A stretch of DNA of 21,847 nucleotides from CAXXFQ01 sp963674475 (GTDB taxonomy: Bacteria; Planctomycetota; Planctomycetia; Pirellulales; Thermoguttaceae). The position numbers and the translations under genes are program-made. The notes under the pieces were generated by a model. It was given only the letters and a program-made list of their open reading frames with translations, was not told where the DNA came from and ran no database searches. Location: positions 1 to 21,847 of the forward strand of contig CAXXFQ010000032.1 of assembly GCA_963674475.2 (NCBI GenBank), given 5' to 3'. Shown here piece after piece: positions 5,601 to 12,133 of this stretch. Position 1 is the stretch's first letter, and the number at the start of each line of letters is the position of its first letter.

Positions 5601-6831
5601 TCAAATATTACGGTCCAGCAACCTCCTGATCACATCAGGAGCCAGTGAGCTTGATATCTCCCGTGTGTTGCCGTAACAACCTTTCGATACAACCGGGGCA
5701 TTTACCAAACCATATAAGTCAAGGAAACTGATCATGTCCGAAAACCGCCGCTGAGTAAGCGGCCGCACCATTTCATTTTTACAAATCCTTTGATAGATTT
5801 CATAAACCTGGCCGGTGGTGGCTCGGTTGTTCTTGCTTGAAATAACAGTGTAGCAGGCAATTAAGGCGAACCTCTGCTGGGTGGCCAGCACCCGGATGAG
5901 TTCCTCGGTTTTATCGATCTCCAGCTTTTCTTCGGCAATGTCCACTTCCTTCTCGGTCAGTCTCCCTGTCGTTTCTTCTGCAACTTTAGCCGCCTTGGCC
6001 AATAACTCCACCGCTTTTCGAGCGTCACCGGTTTCCCTGGAAGCGAAAGCCGCTATCTTCTTGAGCGCCGTTTTCTCCACTTTGGATTGGTCCAAGGCCT
6101 TCTCAACCCGCAAATCAAGGATTTCCAGCAAATCGACTGCGTCATAGGGTTCGAATATGATGTCCGCCTTTTTTAGGAAGCTTAAAATCCTCGGGTCGAG
6201 CGACTTCTCCCAGTTCAAGCGATTGGTAAGCATGATCAGGATCAGATTGCATGGGACTTTCCGTGGTAATGTTTTCCCCAGGAAAGTCAGGAATTCGTTA
6301 GGCGCCGGCTTGATGTTATCCGCCTCATCAATCAGTAGGCATAAAAAACCCCGGTATTTGGACAGAGCCTCAATCACATTGGCCTGCATGTATTCAGTGG
6401 GTATGCCTTTCTGATACCGGCGGATCGAGCTGTCCAAGGCAATGGCCACTTCGTTAAAGGCTCCGAAGGAGGTCTTGGGCGCTGTAAGGTCAATGTAGGC
6501 GTATTTGAAATGGACGCCGTGCCTTTCAGCCACTTTTTCAAAGGAGGGACAAGACATGCATCAACGTTACTGTCTTTCCCGAGCCTGTTGGTCCGTAAAC
6601 CAGCACGGACTGAGGGTAGCGGCCGTTTAAAAGCGGCGATAGATGAGTAATTATACGGCTCAGCTGCTTCTCCCTGATGTTTCGGTTGAATATTTCCTTA
6701 AGCACCAGAGCCCTTTCATCTTCCGGAAGGTCTTCATCAACCAGATAGGCAGGATTGAGAATAAGGGATTTATCTTTAGCTGAATTATGGATAGATTCAA
6801 TGAACGATTCAGTGCTGTTGTTTTCAGCCAT
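5601..6831 (-). CDS. Orc1/Cdc6-family replication initiator, one +1 frame break
   Basis: An AAA+ initiator of the archaeal/eukaryotic Orc1/Cdc6 family, which binds origin boxes and helps load the replicative helicase. ATG 6831 (weak SD GGAA) opens the first frame: Walker A GPTGSGKT (residues 80-87), then stop at CTC CTT TGA (6538). The remaining frame continues with EKVAERHG, Walker B LLIDEADN (about 166-172), sensor-1 LIMLTNRL, the family's FEPYDAVDLLEIL segment, sensor-2 RETGDARKAVELL. Last comes a winged helix (TGQVYEIYQRIC ... PLTQRRFSDMISFLDLYGLV) at about 310-409. A +1 shift at CTT gives HVLSLL-EKVAERHG and a normal-length 409-aa protein. CTT TGA is the recoding site of bacterial prfB, but its SD-like stimulator is absent; a one-base insertion or read error is equally possible. 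Orc1/Cdc6 is rare in bacteria. It abuts the repeat-bearing AT-rich region. Family assignment is very sure; intactness is not. Confidence 0.88.
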
Positions 6832-6837
6832 TTTCAA

Positions 6838-7508
6838 TTCCAGTCACCAATGACCACCCACTGGAAATTTCCCTTCATAACTCAGACAGGAAACAAAGCT
6901 ATTATTAAAATCTTTGTAACCACTACACAATGAATTTACGGGGGGAGAAAATTTCCTGTGCGGATTTGAAAAACAAAATGTATGTCTTCTTTATTATTAT
7001 ATTTATTAGCTTCAATATAGAAAATAATAATATAATATATATATTCAAGTTGAAAAAGAAAAAAAAGAAGGAGAAAACGAGAAGAAATACACATAACAAA
7101 TCAATTTGATTTCCCCACAGGAAATTTTCCCCCACAGTAGCGCAAGTGTAAAATATATGATGAAAGATATCGGTTATAGTACATATTTTTGCCTTTGTTT
7201 TTCGTCGACATAATGATTGCACCGGAACATTCTTCGAATTCTCCACATGAAATTTACCTAAAGAAGTAAGCTATAATTCTAAAAACGCTATGGAATCAGA
7301 TCGGAAAAAACAAAGTAAATCATCATGAATTCACTTGAAAAATTGAATTACTTTTAAATTTTTACTAAGTTTTAAAGATTTTCATAGAAGCCGAACCTGA
7401 TACCACTCGGATAGAATCTGATTAAAAAGTAACGAAAAAAGGCCAGTTTGCGCAAAATTTTCAAGTTTTTCTACGGTTCCCACAGGAAATTTAGAGCACA
7501 AGAAATTT
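6838..7508. other. Candidate replication origin, iteron-bearing half
   Basis: This stretch upstream of orc1/cdc6 is markedly AT-rich, has no credible gene and holds six copies of a 14-bp repeat with consensus CCCACAGGAAATTT: 6857-6870, 6949-6962 (inverted), 7114-7127, 7242-7255, 7479-7492 and 7495-7508. Two copies (7114, 7479) are perfect and the others have one to three changes. Several are flanked by runs of G/C (GGGGGA on the AAATTT side). Read on the other strand the core is TTTCC-N-GTGGG, loosely like the TTCC-N-[AG]TGG core of archaeal origin-recognition boxes. Position beside an Orc1/Cdc6 gene supports an origin; this is inference. Confidence 0.6.
6991..7046. other. Candidate DNA-unwinding element
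   Basis: Nearly pure A/T tract with TTATTATTATATTTATT and later AATATAATATATATATT, located between the second and third iteron copies. It is followed by a purine-only tract (GAAAAAGAAAAAAAAGAAGGAG). Such tracts are typical melting sites at origins. Confidence 0.45.
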
Positions 7509-8103
7509 TCTTAAACAACTTCCAGAAGTCCCATAAGACATAAACCTTGATTTTAAAAAAGGGTTATGAGTTCGACTATCTACTTACAATTCTTTATCAT
7601 TTCGGCTTGTATTTCATACCACCTGTTGGGTTGTAAATTATTTAACCATTTTTTTTCTAATTATTTGGTATGACTTCATTAGGTTTCGGTTAATTTGAAA
7701 CGGTTTTTCGAATTAATTAGTAAAATACCGATTTATTTGATTAAAATCAAGGGGAAAGAAATTCAATGACACACAAACCCCCCGAGGGGGTAGAGGGGAA
7801 AAAATTTGTTGGAGAAAATGGTTCATTGTTCAGACGCAGAACCAGACAATAGCGAGTTTTTGGCATACAACTTGCTTTCGATGCTTTAACTTTTACCCTC
7901 TAAACTGTTTTAACACTCACTCTATTTTCATAGGTTTTTAGGGCTTCAGTTTTTTGAAACGTCTAAAGCTCTCTCGAAAATAGGATGGTAGTGGTTTTTA
8001 AAGGATTCAAATAAGCTGGAAATTAATTTTAAAATCCAAAATAATTAGAAAAAATTTTTCGATTTTTGAGTAAATAATTTAAAAAATAACACCACCTGCC
8101 ATC
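7509..8103. other. AT-rich gene-free stretch between the iterons and the ArdC operon end
   Basis: No frame with an SD and protein-like composition on either strand. It contains the G/C-run palindrome CCCCCCGAGGGGG (about 7778-7790) followed by GGGGAAAAAATTTG, which may be a seventh, degenerate iteron. Otherwise I see only AT-rich sequence. Confidence 0.45.
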
Positions 8104-8238
8104 TTAAACGCCCTTTACTTTGAACACTTTGCGGTCCTTAAACTCCGAACGCTTACCGTCATTCCATTGGTCCACCGGCCGAAGATAGCCCACAATTCTG
8201 GTATAGATTTCGCATTTCTGCCGTTTCCCCTTTACCAT
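8104..8238 (-). CDS. Stand-alone NrdD-type glycyl-radical tail peptide (44 aa)
   Basis: ATG 8238 follows the SD GAGGTGAT and gives a 44-residue protein containing CEIYTRIVGYLRPVDQWNDG, then KRSEFKDRKVF. This matches the C-terminal glycyl-radical segment of class III (anaerobic) ribonucleotide reductase NrdD: R-x-x-G-Y-L, then P-V, W-N-x-G-K, E-F-x-x-R. Gly17 would be the radical glycine. The catalytic barrel and the four-Cys zinc site of NrdD are absent (only Cys9). By analogy with YfiD/GrcA, which replaces the damaged glycyl domain of pyruvate formate-lyase, it could be a spare radical domain for the host NrdD. Alternatively it is a relic. It is the third gene of the ArdC-RadC unit; its SD overlaps the RadC stop. 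Confidence 0.7.
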   Translation of the reverse strand: MVKGKRQKCEIYTRIVGYLRPVDQWNDGKRSEFKDRKVFKVKGV

Positions 8239-8248
8239 TAATATCACC

Positions 8249-8665
8249 TCACAATTCATGGTTTTCATTGAAGCTGTAATACGCCTCGTTGCCTTTACCC
8301 ACTATGACATGATCCAATAGTTTGATGCCGATGATGTCGCCAGCCTGTTTGATCTGGCTGGTTACATGTCGGTCTTCATTGCTTGGTTCCACACAACTTG
8401 AGGGATGGTTGTGCGCCAGAATGATACTGTTTGCTGCACTGTTTATTGCATTAATAAAAACTTCCCTTGGGTGTACAACGCAAGCGTTCAGGATACCCAC
8501 ACTGACAATTTCCCGGGATATGACCTTCCCAGCGGTATCCAGATTAAAGACAACGAAGACCTCTTTGGGCCAAGCTTTGATATCTCTTAACTCATTGACC
8601 ACTGCCCGTGGGTTTGTCAGTTGAACATGGCTGTCATACCGTGTCTCGAGATCTGATAATTTCAT
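8249..8665 (-). CDS. radC: RadC-like JAB/MPN-domain protein
   Basis: A 138-aa protein whose whole length is the RadC JAB1/MPN metalloprotease-like domain. The zinc signature AHNHPSSCVEPSNED gives His85, His87, Ser95 and Asp98 in the H-x-H-x7-S-x2-D pattern, with the upstream VHPREVF segment also typical. The N-terminal helix-hairpin-helix of chromosomal RadC is missing, as is common for plasmid and island copies. ATG 8665 overlaps the ArdC stop by ATGA, so translation is coupled. The biochemical role of RadC is unsettled; on mobile DNA it commonly travels with antirestriction genes, as here. The family call is secure and the function is not. Confidence 0.9.
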   Translation of the reverse strand: MKLSDLETRYDSHVQLTNPRAVVNELRDIKAWPKEVFVVFNLDTAGKVISREIVSVGILNACVVHPREVFINAINSAANSIILAHNHPSSCVEPSNEDRHVTSQIKQAGDIIGIKLLDHVIVGKGNEAYYSFNENHEL

Positions 8666-9510
8666 ACTTCCTCACCTCCAGCATAGGCAGGTGAGGAAAT
8701 CGGCTGCTTCTCATAGGGCTCAGACGCAGTATTGGGCGCCGGCGGTCCTTGATCCAGGAGTATCAATTCAAGGATTTTTTCTACATCGCTGATCACTTTG
8801 AGGCAGGCCTGAAGAGGTGAATGTCCAGCCCGGTCCGCATAATGCTTGATATACTTGAAATTGGAACCAAGATATTTGGATGTCTTACCCACCACCTGGC
8901 ACAAAACAGCTGCGGAGAGTTCGGCTACGATCTCGTTTATCCATTCCGGTCGAGATTTATTACTACCGTATAGCCGAGCATGAGCAGCGTGCGAAACTTC
9001 ATGAAAAAAAATTGCCTCCTCTTTTGATGCCAGGGCGATTTCGTTCCTTGATTCGGAAAAGTAGCCATAATAACGGTAATTGCCTGGTATGGCTTTGACA
9101 GAGATGCCCCATTCCCTGGCTTTTTCGATTAGCGGCAAATCAGGCAGGATCGGTTGACTGTATTGAACCGGATCACCTTCCGTGTCCTCCAGCCTGAAGA
9201 CCGGTTTGACCAAAAAACCAGCCACGATAGTCCTTTGCTCACCCTCATCATTTTCTTGATTGATTATGCGCGGCACAAGAATGTACAACGCCTTGGCCCC
9301 TTTCTTGACACGCCGGTTAATTTCCTGCCACTGTCGGAACCCACGAGCATCTGTTGTCCCGGCCATGAAAACAATGGTCCTGTTGAGAAGCGACCATCTC
9401 GCTGATGGCATGTCCGGCGCTGGAAATGTAGAAAAAGCGATCGCTTCCGGGATCTCGCCTGACTCAAATCTGGCCAAAATGTCTTTCAAAACATCGTTCA
9501 CCGATACCAT
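8662..9510 (-). CDS. ArdC-like antirestriction protein / zincin
   Basis: A 282-aa protein with the two-part ArdC architecture. The N-terminal ssDNA-binding domain contains TTDARGFRQWQEINRRVKKG and ALYILVPR, like the family's ARGYRQW..G..V.KGEK.I..L.P pattern. The C-terminal zincin-like domain has the HExxH motif FFHEVSHAAH at about residue 170 and a downstream Glu-bearing helix (EIVAELSAAVLC) that would supply the third ligand. ArdC proteins protect incoming single-stranded DNA during conjugation, which fits a plasmid or conjugative element. ATG 9510 has the SD TGGAGG and a perfect 9-bp leader stem. First gene of an ArdC-RadC-glycyl-peptide operon. The C-terminal 35 residues are Pro/Ser-rich and probably disordered. 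Confidence 0.85.
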   Translation of the reverse strand: MVSVNDVLKDILARFESGEIPEAIAFSTFPAPDMPSARWSLLNRTIVFMAGTTDARGFRQWQEINRRVKKGAKALYILVPRIINQENDEGEQRTIVAGFLVKPVFRLEDTEGDPVQYSQPILPDLPLIEKAREWGISVKAIPGNYRYYGYFSESRNEIALASKEEAIFFHEVSHAAHARLYGSNKSRPEWINEIVAELSAAVLCQVVGKTSKYLGSNFKYIKHYADRAGHSPLQACLKVISDVEKILELILLDQGPPAPNTASEPYEKQPISSPAYAGGEEV

Positions 9511-9525
9511 TCATTTCAACCTCCA

Positions 9526-9561
9526 AGGTCTTTCGTCCTTACTCCAAGGGAAGAAAGACCT
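9526..9561 (-). promoter_or_regulatory. Leader stem-loop abutting the SD of the ArdC gene
   Basis: On the minus strand AGGTCTTTC (9561-9553) pairs perfectly with GAAAGACCT (9534-9526) across an 18-base loop; TGGAGG, the SD, follows at once. No U-tract. Confidence 0.6.
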
Positions 9562-9750
9562 CAGCTACTGTAACAATCCTAGATTCAGTGTAGTGGTATT
9601 CTGCATGCGCAACCCAACAAGGAAGGGCGGCTTCACCGCTATTGCCGGGAAGGAACCGGGGGAAAGGCCAAAGAGAATTCTGCTTGACTTTCCTGAATCA
9701 TGAAGGCAATTTCCCTATCATCAGAAATATCAAGGCTGTAAGGAGATCAC

Positions 9751-10083
9751 ATGCCCAGGAAAAAAGAAGTTGATTCCGCCAAGCTTTTAAAAGCGATTCA
9801 AGCCGGTAAGCCTTCTACTGAGATCATGAAAGAGTTCGGCCTCAAGACTTCTGGACAGTTGAAGGCCGCATACCTTGATGCATTGATCGAAACCGGCCAG
9901 ACCCCGGCTCTTGTGTCCAAACGTGGTAAGAAAACAGCCGAGCAGGACAGCAGGAAGATCAAGGTCAACAAAAGGGGCAGCATTGTCGTTACAGCTGAAT
10001 TGGTTGAAAAAATGGGATTCGCCATCGGCGATGGATTCACGGTCTCGAAGAAAAAATCAGGGGTGAGCTTGAAAAAAAACTGA
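9751..10083 (+). CDS. AbrB/SpoVT-like DNA-binding regulator
   Basis: A 110-aa protein with ATG 9751 behind a strong SD (AAGGAG). Residues 1-55 look like a small helical DNA-binding module (LLKAIQAGKPSTEIMKEFGL, resembling a helix-turn-helix). Residues 69-110 (RKIKVNKRGSIVVTAELVEK, MGFAIGDGFTV) form the swapped-hairpin AbrB/SpoVT fold, with the usual N-x-R/K-G-S-I-[VT]-[VI] start and GD.F turn. Such proteins bind DNA as dimers or tetramers and are often transition-state or antitoxin regulators. No toxin gene is adjacent. It is divergent from the ArdC operon across a 240-bp interval and could regulate it; that is inference. A TTGACT at 9684-9689 is a possible -35 but the matching -10 is poor. 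Confidence 0.75.
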   Translation: MPRKKEVDSAKLLKAIQAGKPSTEIMKEFGLKTSGQLKAAYLDALIETGQTPALVSKRGKKTAEQDSRKIKVNKRGSIVVTAELVEKMGFAIGDGFTVSKKKSGVSLKKN

Positions 10084-10103
10084 GTTCAAAACCGTAACAA
10101 GCC

Positions 10104-10184
10104 CAATGCCAAGCTGCAAAACCTGGGGGCAAGATTCTTCCGACTATCTCGGCCAACACCAGAAGCCCCCAGATTCTGGCATTG
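10104..10184. repeat. Nested inverted repeats between the AbrB-like and HU genes
   Basis: Outer arms CAATGCCA (10104-10111) and TGGCATTG (10177-10184) and inner arms CTGGGGGC (10123-10130) and GCCCCCAG (10165-10172) are both perfect, giving one stacked stem about 80 bases long. An alternative pair CTCGGC (10148-10153)/GCCGAG (10184-10189) would compete with it. No U-tract, so not a simple terminator. It ends just before the HU promoter. Confidence 0.6.
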
Positions 10185-10191
10185 CCGAGAA

Positions 10192-10220
10192 TTGACTGTT
10201 TTGTACGAGTAGACTGTAGT
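10192..10220 (+). promoter_or_regulatory. Candidate sigma70-type promoter for the HU gene
   Basis: TTGACT (10192-10197) and TGTAGT (10215-10220) are separated by 17 bases. The -35 is one base off consensus; the -10 is four of six. It lies about 100 bases upstream of the HU start. Confidence 0.4.
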
Positions 10221-10316
10221 AAGTGCTTGTGGGACAGCTGACCAATAAAGGTCACCGGCTAATCAAGAGCTGAATGCCTATAGAAAAATTGGATTAATGA
10301 TTACGGAGGGAACGAA

Positions 10317-10616
10317 ATGCCAGAAAAACCTATGACCAAAACGGAGATGATCGATCAGATAGCCAAGGATGCGGATATTTCCAAAGCCCAAGCCAAGGCC
10401 GCGCTTGATTCTTTTATTGGAATGTGCTGCCAGGAAGTAAAGGCCGACCGCTCTTTTCGGGTTGCTGGCCTCGGCACGTTTTCACTGAGGAAAAACAAAG
10501 CGCGTAAAGGCCGTAATCCTCAAACAGGTGAAGAAATGAAGATCAAGGCCAGCAAAGGCATGGCCTTCAAAATGAGTGCGCAGGTTAAGGACCTGCTTAA
10601 TCCCAAAAAGAAATAA
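10317..10616 (+). CDS. HU-family DNA-binding protein
   Basis: A 99-aa HU/IHF-fold protein. The helical N-terminus reads MTKTEMIDQIAKDADISKAQ; the DNA-clasping arm contains GLGTFSLRKNKARKGRNPQTG, the family hallmark with the intercalating-proline region (NPQTG). A basic tail ends in NPKKK. It bends and compacts DNA as a dimer. The ATG has a strong SD (GGAGGGAACGAA). It is on the opposite strand from, and converges with, the XRE-IHF pair. Two HU-fold genes within 0.6 kb suggest that the element maintains its own architectural proteins, perhaps for replication or recombination. Confidence 0.88.
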   Translation: MPEKPMTKTEMIDQIAKDADISKAQAKAALDSFIGMCCQEVKADRSFRVAGLGTFSLRKNKARKGRNPQTGEEMKIKASKGMAFKMSAQVKDLLNPKKK

Positions 10617-10684
10617 TGGATTTTGGGGGCATTACCCTGTCATTGGCCCCGCAAATGTAATGCGATGGACCGTGCGTGGCGCTT

Positions 10685-10879
10685 TCAGCCGAAAACCTTA
10701 CCCTTTTCAGTAAGGTCCAAGCCAAGCGCCACTAAGATTTTTCGCATTGTTTCCAGTCGGCAGGGTTGGCCTTTTTCAATGCGGTCGATGGTGAGAGCGG
10801 AGACTCCGGCCTTCCGGGCAAGTTCCGCTTTGCTCATTAAGAGCTTCTCCCTCATCTCTTTTAAGGCGCCCGCGCTCAA
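10685..10879 (-). CDS. XRE-type helix-turn-helix regulator (64 aa)
   Basis: A single Cro/C1-type HTH: LLMSKAELARKAGVSALTID ... RIEKGQPCRLETMRKI, with the typical E-L-A...G-V-S...T-I..IE-G pattern and a closing helix (ILVALGL). I choose TTG 10879, which overlaps the stop of the IHF-like gene (TTGA) and follows GAGAG; an internal ATG eight codons later has poorer context. Translational coupling to the IHF-like gene suggests a bicistronic unit that may repress its own promoter through the 12-bp tandem repeat upstream; the link is inference. Confidence 0.8.
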   Translation of the reverse strand: MSAGALKEMREKLLMSKAELARKAGVSALTIDRIEKGQPCRLETMRKILVALGLDLTEKGKVFG

Positions 10880-11184
10880 GCTTTCTCTCTTTTCTGAATT
10901 GTTTGCCCGTTGATTTTTTCACGCAATTTCCCGGATGGTTTGAATTTAACGACTTTCCGTGGCCGGAGCATCAATTCCGAACCGGTCTGAGGATTGCGTC
11001 CCCTCCGCTCATCTTTTTCTTGAATTTCGAATTTGCCGAACCCGCTTATCAGAATATCTTCACCGGATTCAAGGGCGGTTTTCATTGTTTCAAGGAAGGT
11101 TTCAAGCACCACCTGCGCCTCGGCCCGAGTGCAGTTTAGCTCAGCCTGGAGAGATTCGGTAAGCTGGGATTTGGTTACCGCCAT
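10876..11184 (-). CDS. IHF/HU-family DNA-bending protein
   Basis: A 102-aa protein. MAVTKSQLTESLQAEL at the N-terminus, then ILISGFGKFEIQEKDERRGR and NPQTGSELMLRPRKVVKFKP form the HU/IHF fold and arm; the LRPRKVVKFKPS segment is closer to IHF subunits than to HU. I choose ATG 11184 (SD GGAG seven bases upstream). A TTG eighteen bases earlier with GAGGTG is an alternative. It has its own good promoter over a tandem repeat and is coupled to the XRE regulator. A DNA-bending role in replication or recombination is established for the family. Confidence 0.85.
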   Translation of the reverse strand: MAVTKSQLTESLQAELNCTRAEAQVVLETFLETMKTALESGEDILISGFGKFEIQEKDERRGRNPQTGSELMLRPRKVVKFKPSGKLREKINGQTIQKREKA

Positions 11185-11217
11185 CAGAACGCTCCAACTC
11201 AATAAAATAACACCTCA

Positions 11218-11246
11218 ATTTTACTAAAAAATCAACATATTGTCAA
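11218..11246 (-). promoter_or_regulatory. Sigma70-type promoter for the IHF-XRE pair
   Basis: Minus strand TTGACA (11246-11241), 17-base spacer, TAAAAT (11223-11218). The -35 is perfect and the -10 is five of six. It lies immediately downstream of the SWIM gene stop and about 35 bases before the start. Confidence 0.75.
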
Positions 11247-11270
11247 ATCCGTTATTCAATCCGTTATTCA
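11247..11270. repeat. Exact 12-bp tandem repeat beside the -35 box
   Basis: ATCCGTTATTCA occurs twice in a row (11247-11258 and 11259-11270). It abuts the -35 of the IHF-XRE promoter and overlaps the stop codon of the SWIM gene, a natural place for an operator or activator site. Confidence 0.65.
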
Positions 11271-12130
11271 GTATAATCTCCGACTAATATCTCGGCGGCC
11301 GATTCAGATGTCTTGTGGTATAAAGAATCCATGATCTCAAGGAACGGAGTGTCAGACCTCCAAAAGGGAAGGTTGCCCAAACGTTTGGGAATGGAGGCGT
11401 GCAGTTTGGCGGCGGTGGCGGGGAAGGAGACTGGCTCAAATTCAGTACCCCCTTGCCAGAAGGCCTGGGCATCAATCGGCAACGGTACAGGTTCAAGAAT
11501 AGAATCAGGCTCACTGGTTTTTTCCATAGCGCCCGATCCGCGAAGTTGTTCGAGGAATTTATCACGGTTCATGCCCCGAAGTTTGAAGAGCAGAAAAGGA
11601 TCGTTATCAAAAGCCTCGGCCAGGAGGTAATAAACAGCCGCAATATGCTTGCATGGGTTTGACCAATCCGGACAGGAACAATCCGTCTCAAGGTCGCCCC
11701 GGCGCTTGGGAAATAAGTTGACCTTCGCTTTTTCAAACACCGTTTCAATATCCTCAGGCATCTCATTGCCAAGCAGCCTGGCAGCGAATATCGGCTCTTC
11801 AACAAGCTTGGTTACTACGGTCTGCCATTGTTTCTCACTCAACACCTTGAACGCGATCTTGACCTTGTACGCACTGGACCGTGAACCCTGCACTTTGGCG
11901 GTCACCATGCCAGGAGCAATATCAAGCCCGGCCACCTGACCCCTGCGAGCATATGAACGACCTCGGGACAGGCGAGCTCCGATATTGAAACTTTCAAGCG
12001 TCTCGATCCATCTCTTGCCCCACCATTTGTCAGCGAAAGCGCCTCGTTTGCTTTGCGCCTTTATTCCGCCTTTAACTTCCTTGGGCGTTGTCGGCGGATA
12101 ATACCAATAATCCCTATATCGTCTGGACAT
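11264..12130 (-). CDS. SWIM zinc-finger protein, partner of the SNF2 helicase
   Basis: A 288-aa protein with a SWIM motif: Cys151-x-Cys153-x6-Cys160-x-His162 (CSCPDWSNPCKH), a zinc fold that binds DNA or proteins. The N-terminal 140 residues contain the aromatic DKWWGKRWIETLE and ARRGQVAGLDI segments typical of bacterial SWIM proteins paired with SNF2 ATPases. The C-terminal third is Glu/Pro-rich. ATG 12130 comes one base after the SNF2 stop with GAGG as SD, so the two are translated as a pair. Presumably it targets the helicase to DNA; the pathway on this element is unknown. Confidence 0.85.
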   Translation of the reverse strand: MSRRYRDYWYYPPTTPKEVKGGIKAQSKRGAFADKWWGKRWIETLESFNIGARLSRGRSYARRGQVAGLDIAPGMVTAKVQGSRSSAYKVKIAFKVLSEKQWQTVVTKLVEEPIFAARLLGNEMPEDIETVFEKAKVNLFPKRRGDLETDCSCPDWSNPCKHIAAVYYLLAEAFDNDPFLLFKLRGMNRDKFLEQLRGSGAMEKTSEPDSILEPVPLPIDAQAFWQGGTEFEPVSFPATAAKLHASIPKRLGNLPFWRSDTPFLEIMDSLYHKTSESAAEILVGDYTE

Positions 12131-12133
12131 GCA

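Noticed and set aside
6923..7246. 107-codon minus-strand frame in the putative origin
   Set aside because: Very Phe/Ile/Leu-rich because of the A/T tract, no SD, and it runs through two iterons; composition is not that of a real membrane protein.
9684..9712. Promoter for the AbrB-like gene (TTGACT, 17 bases, CAATTT)
   Set aside because: The -10 matches consensus poorly; only noted in the gene entry.
10104..10184. Nested inverted repeat as an integron attC site
   Set aside because: No GTTRRRY/RYYYAAC core pair at the ends, no gene-cassette layout and no integron integrase in the window.
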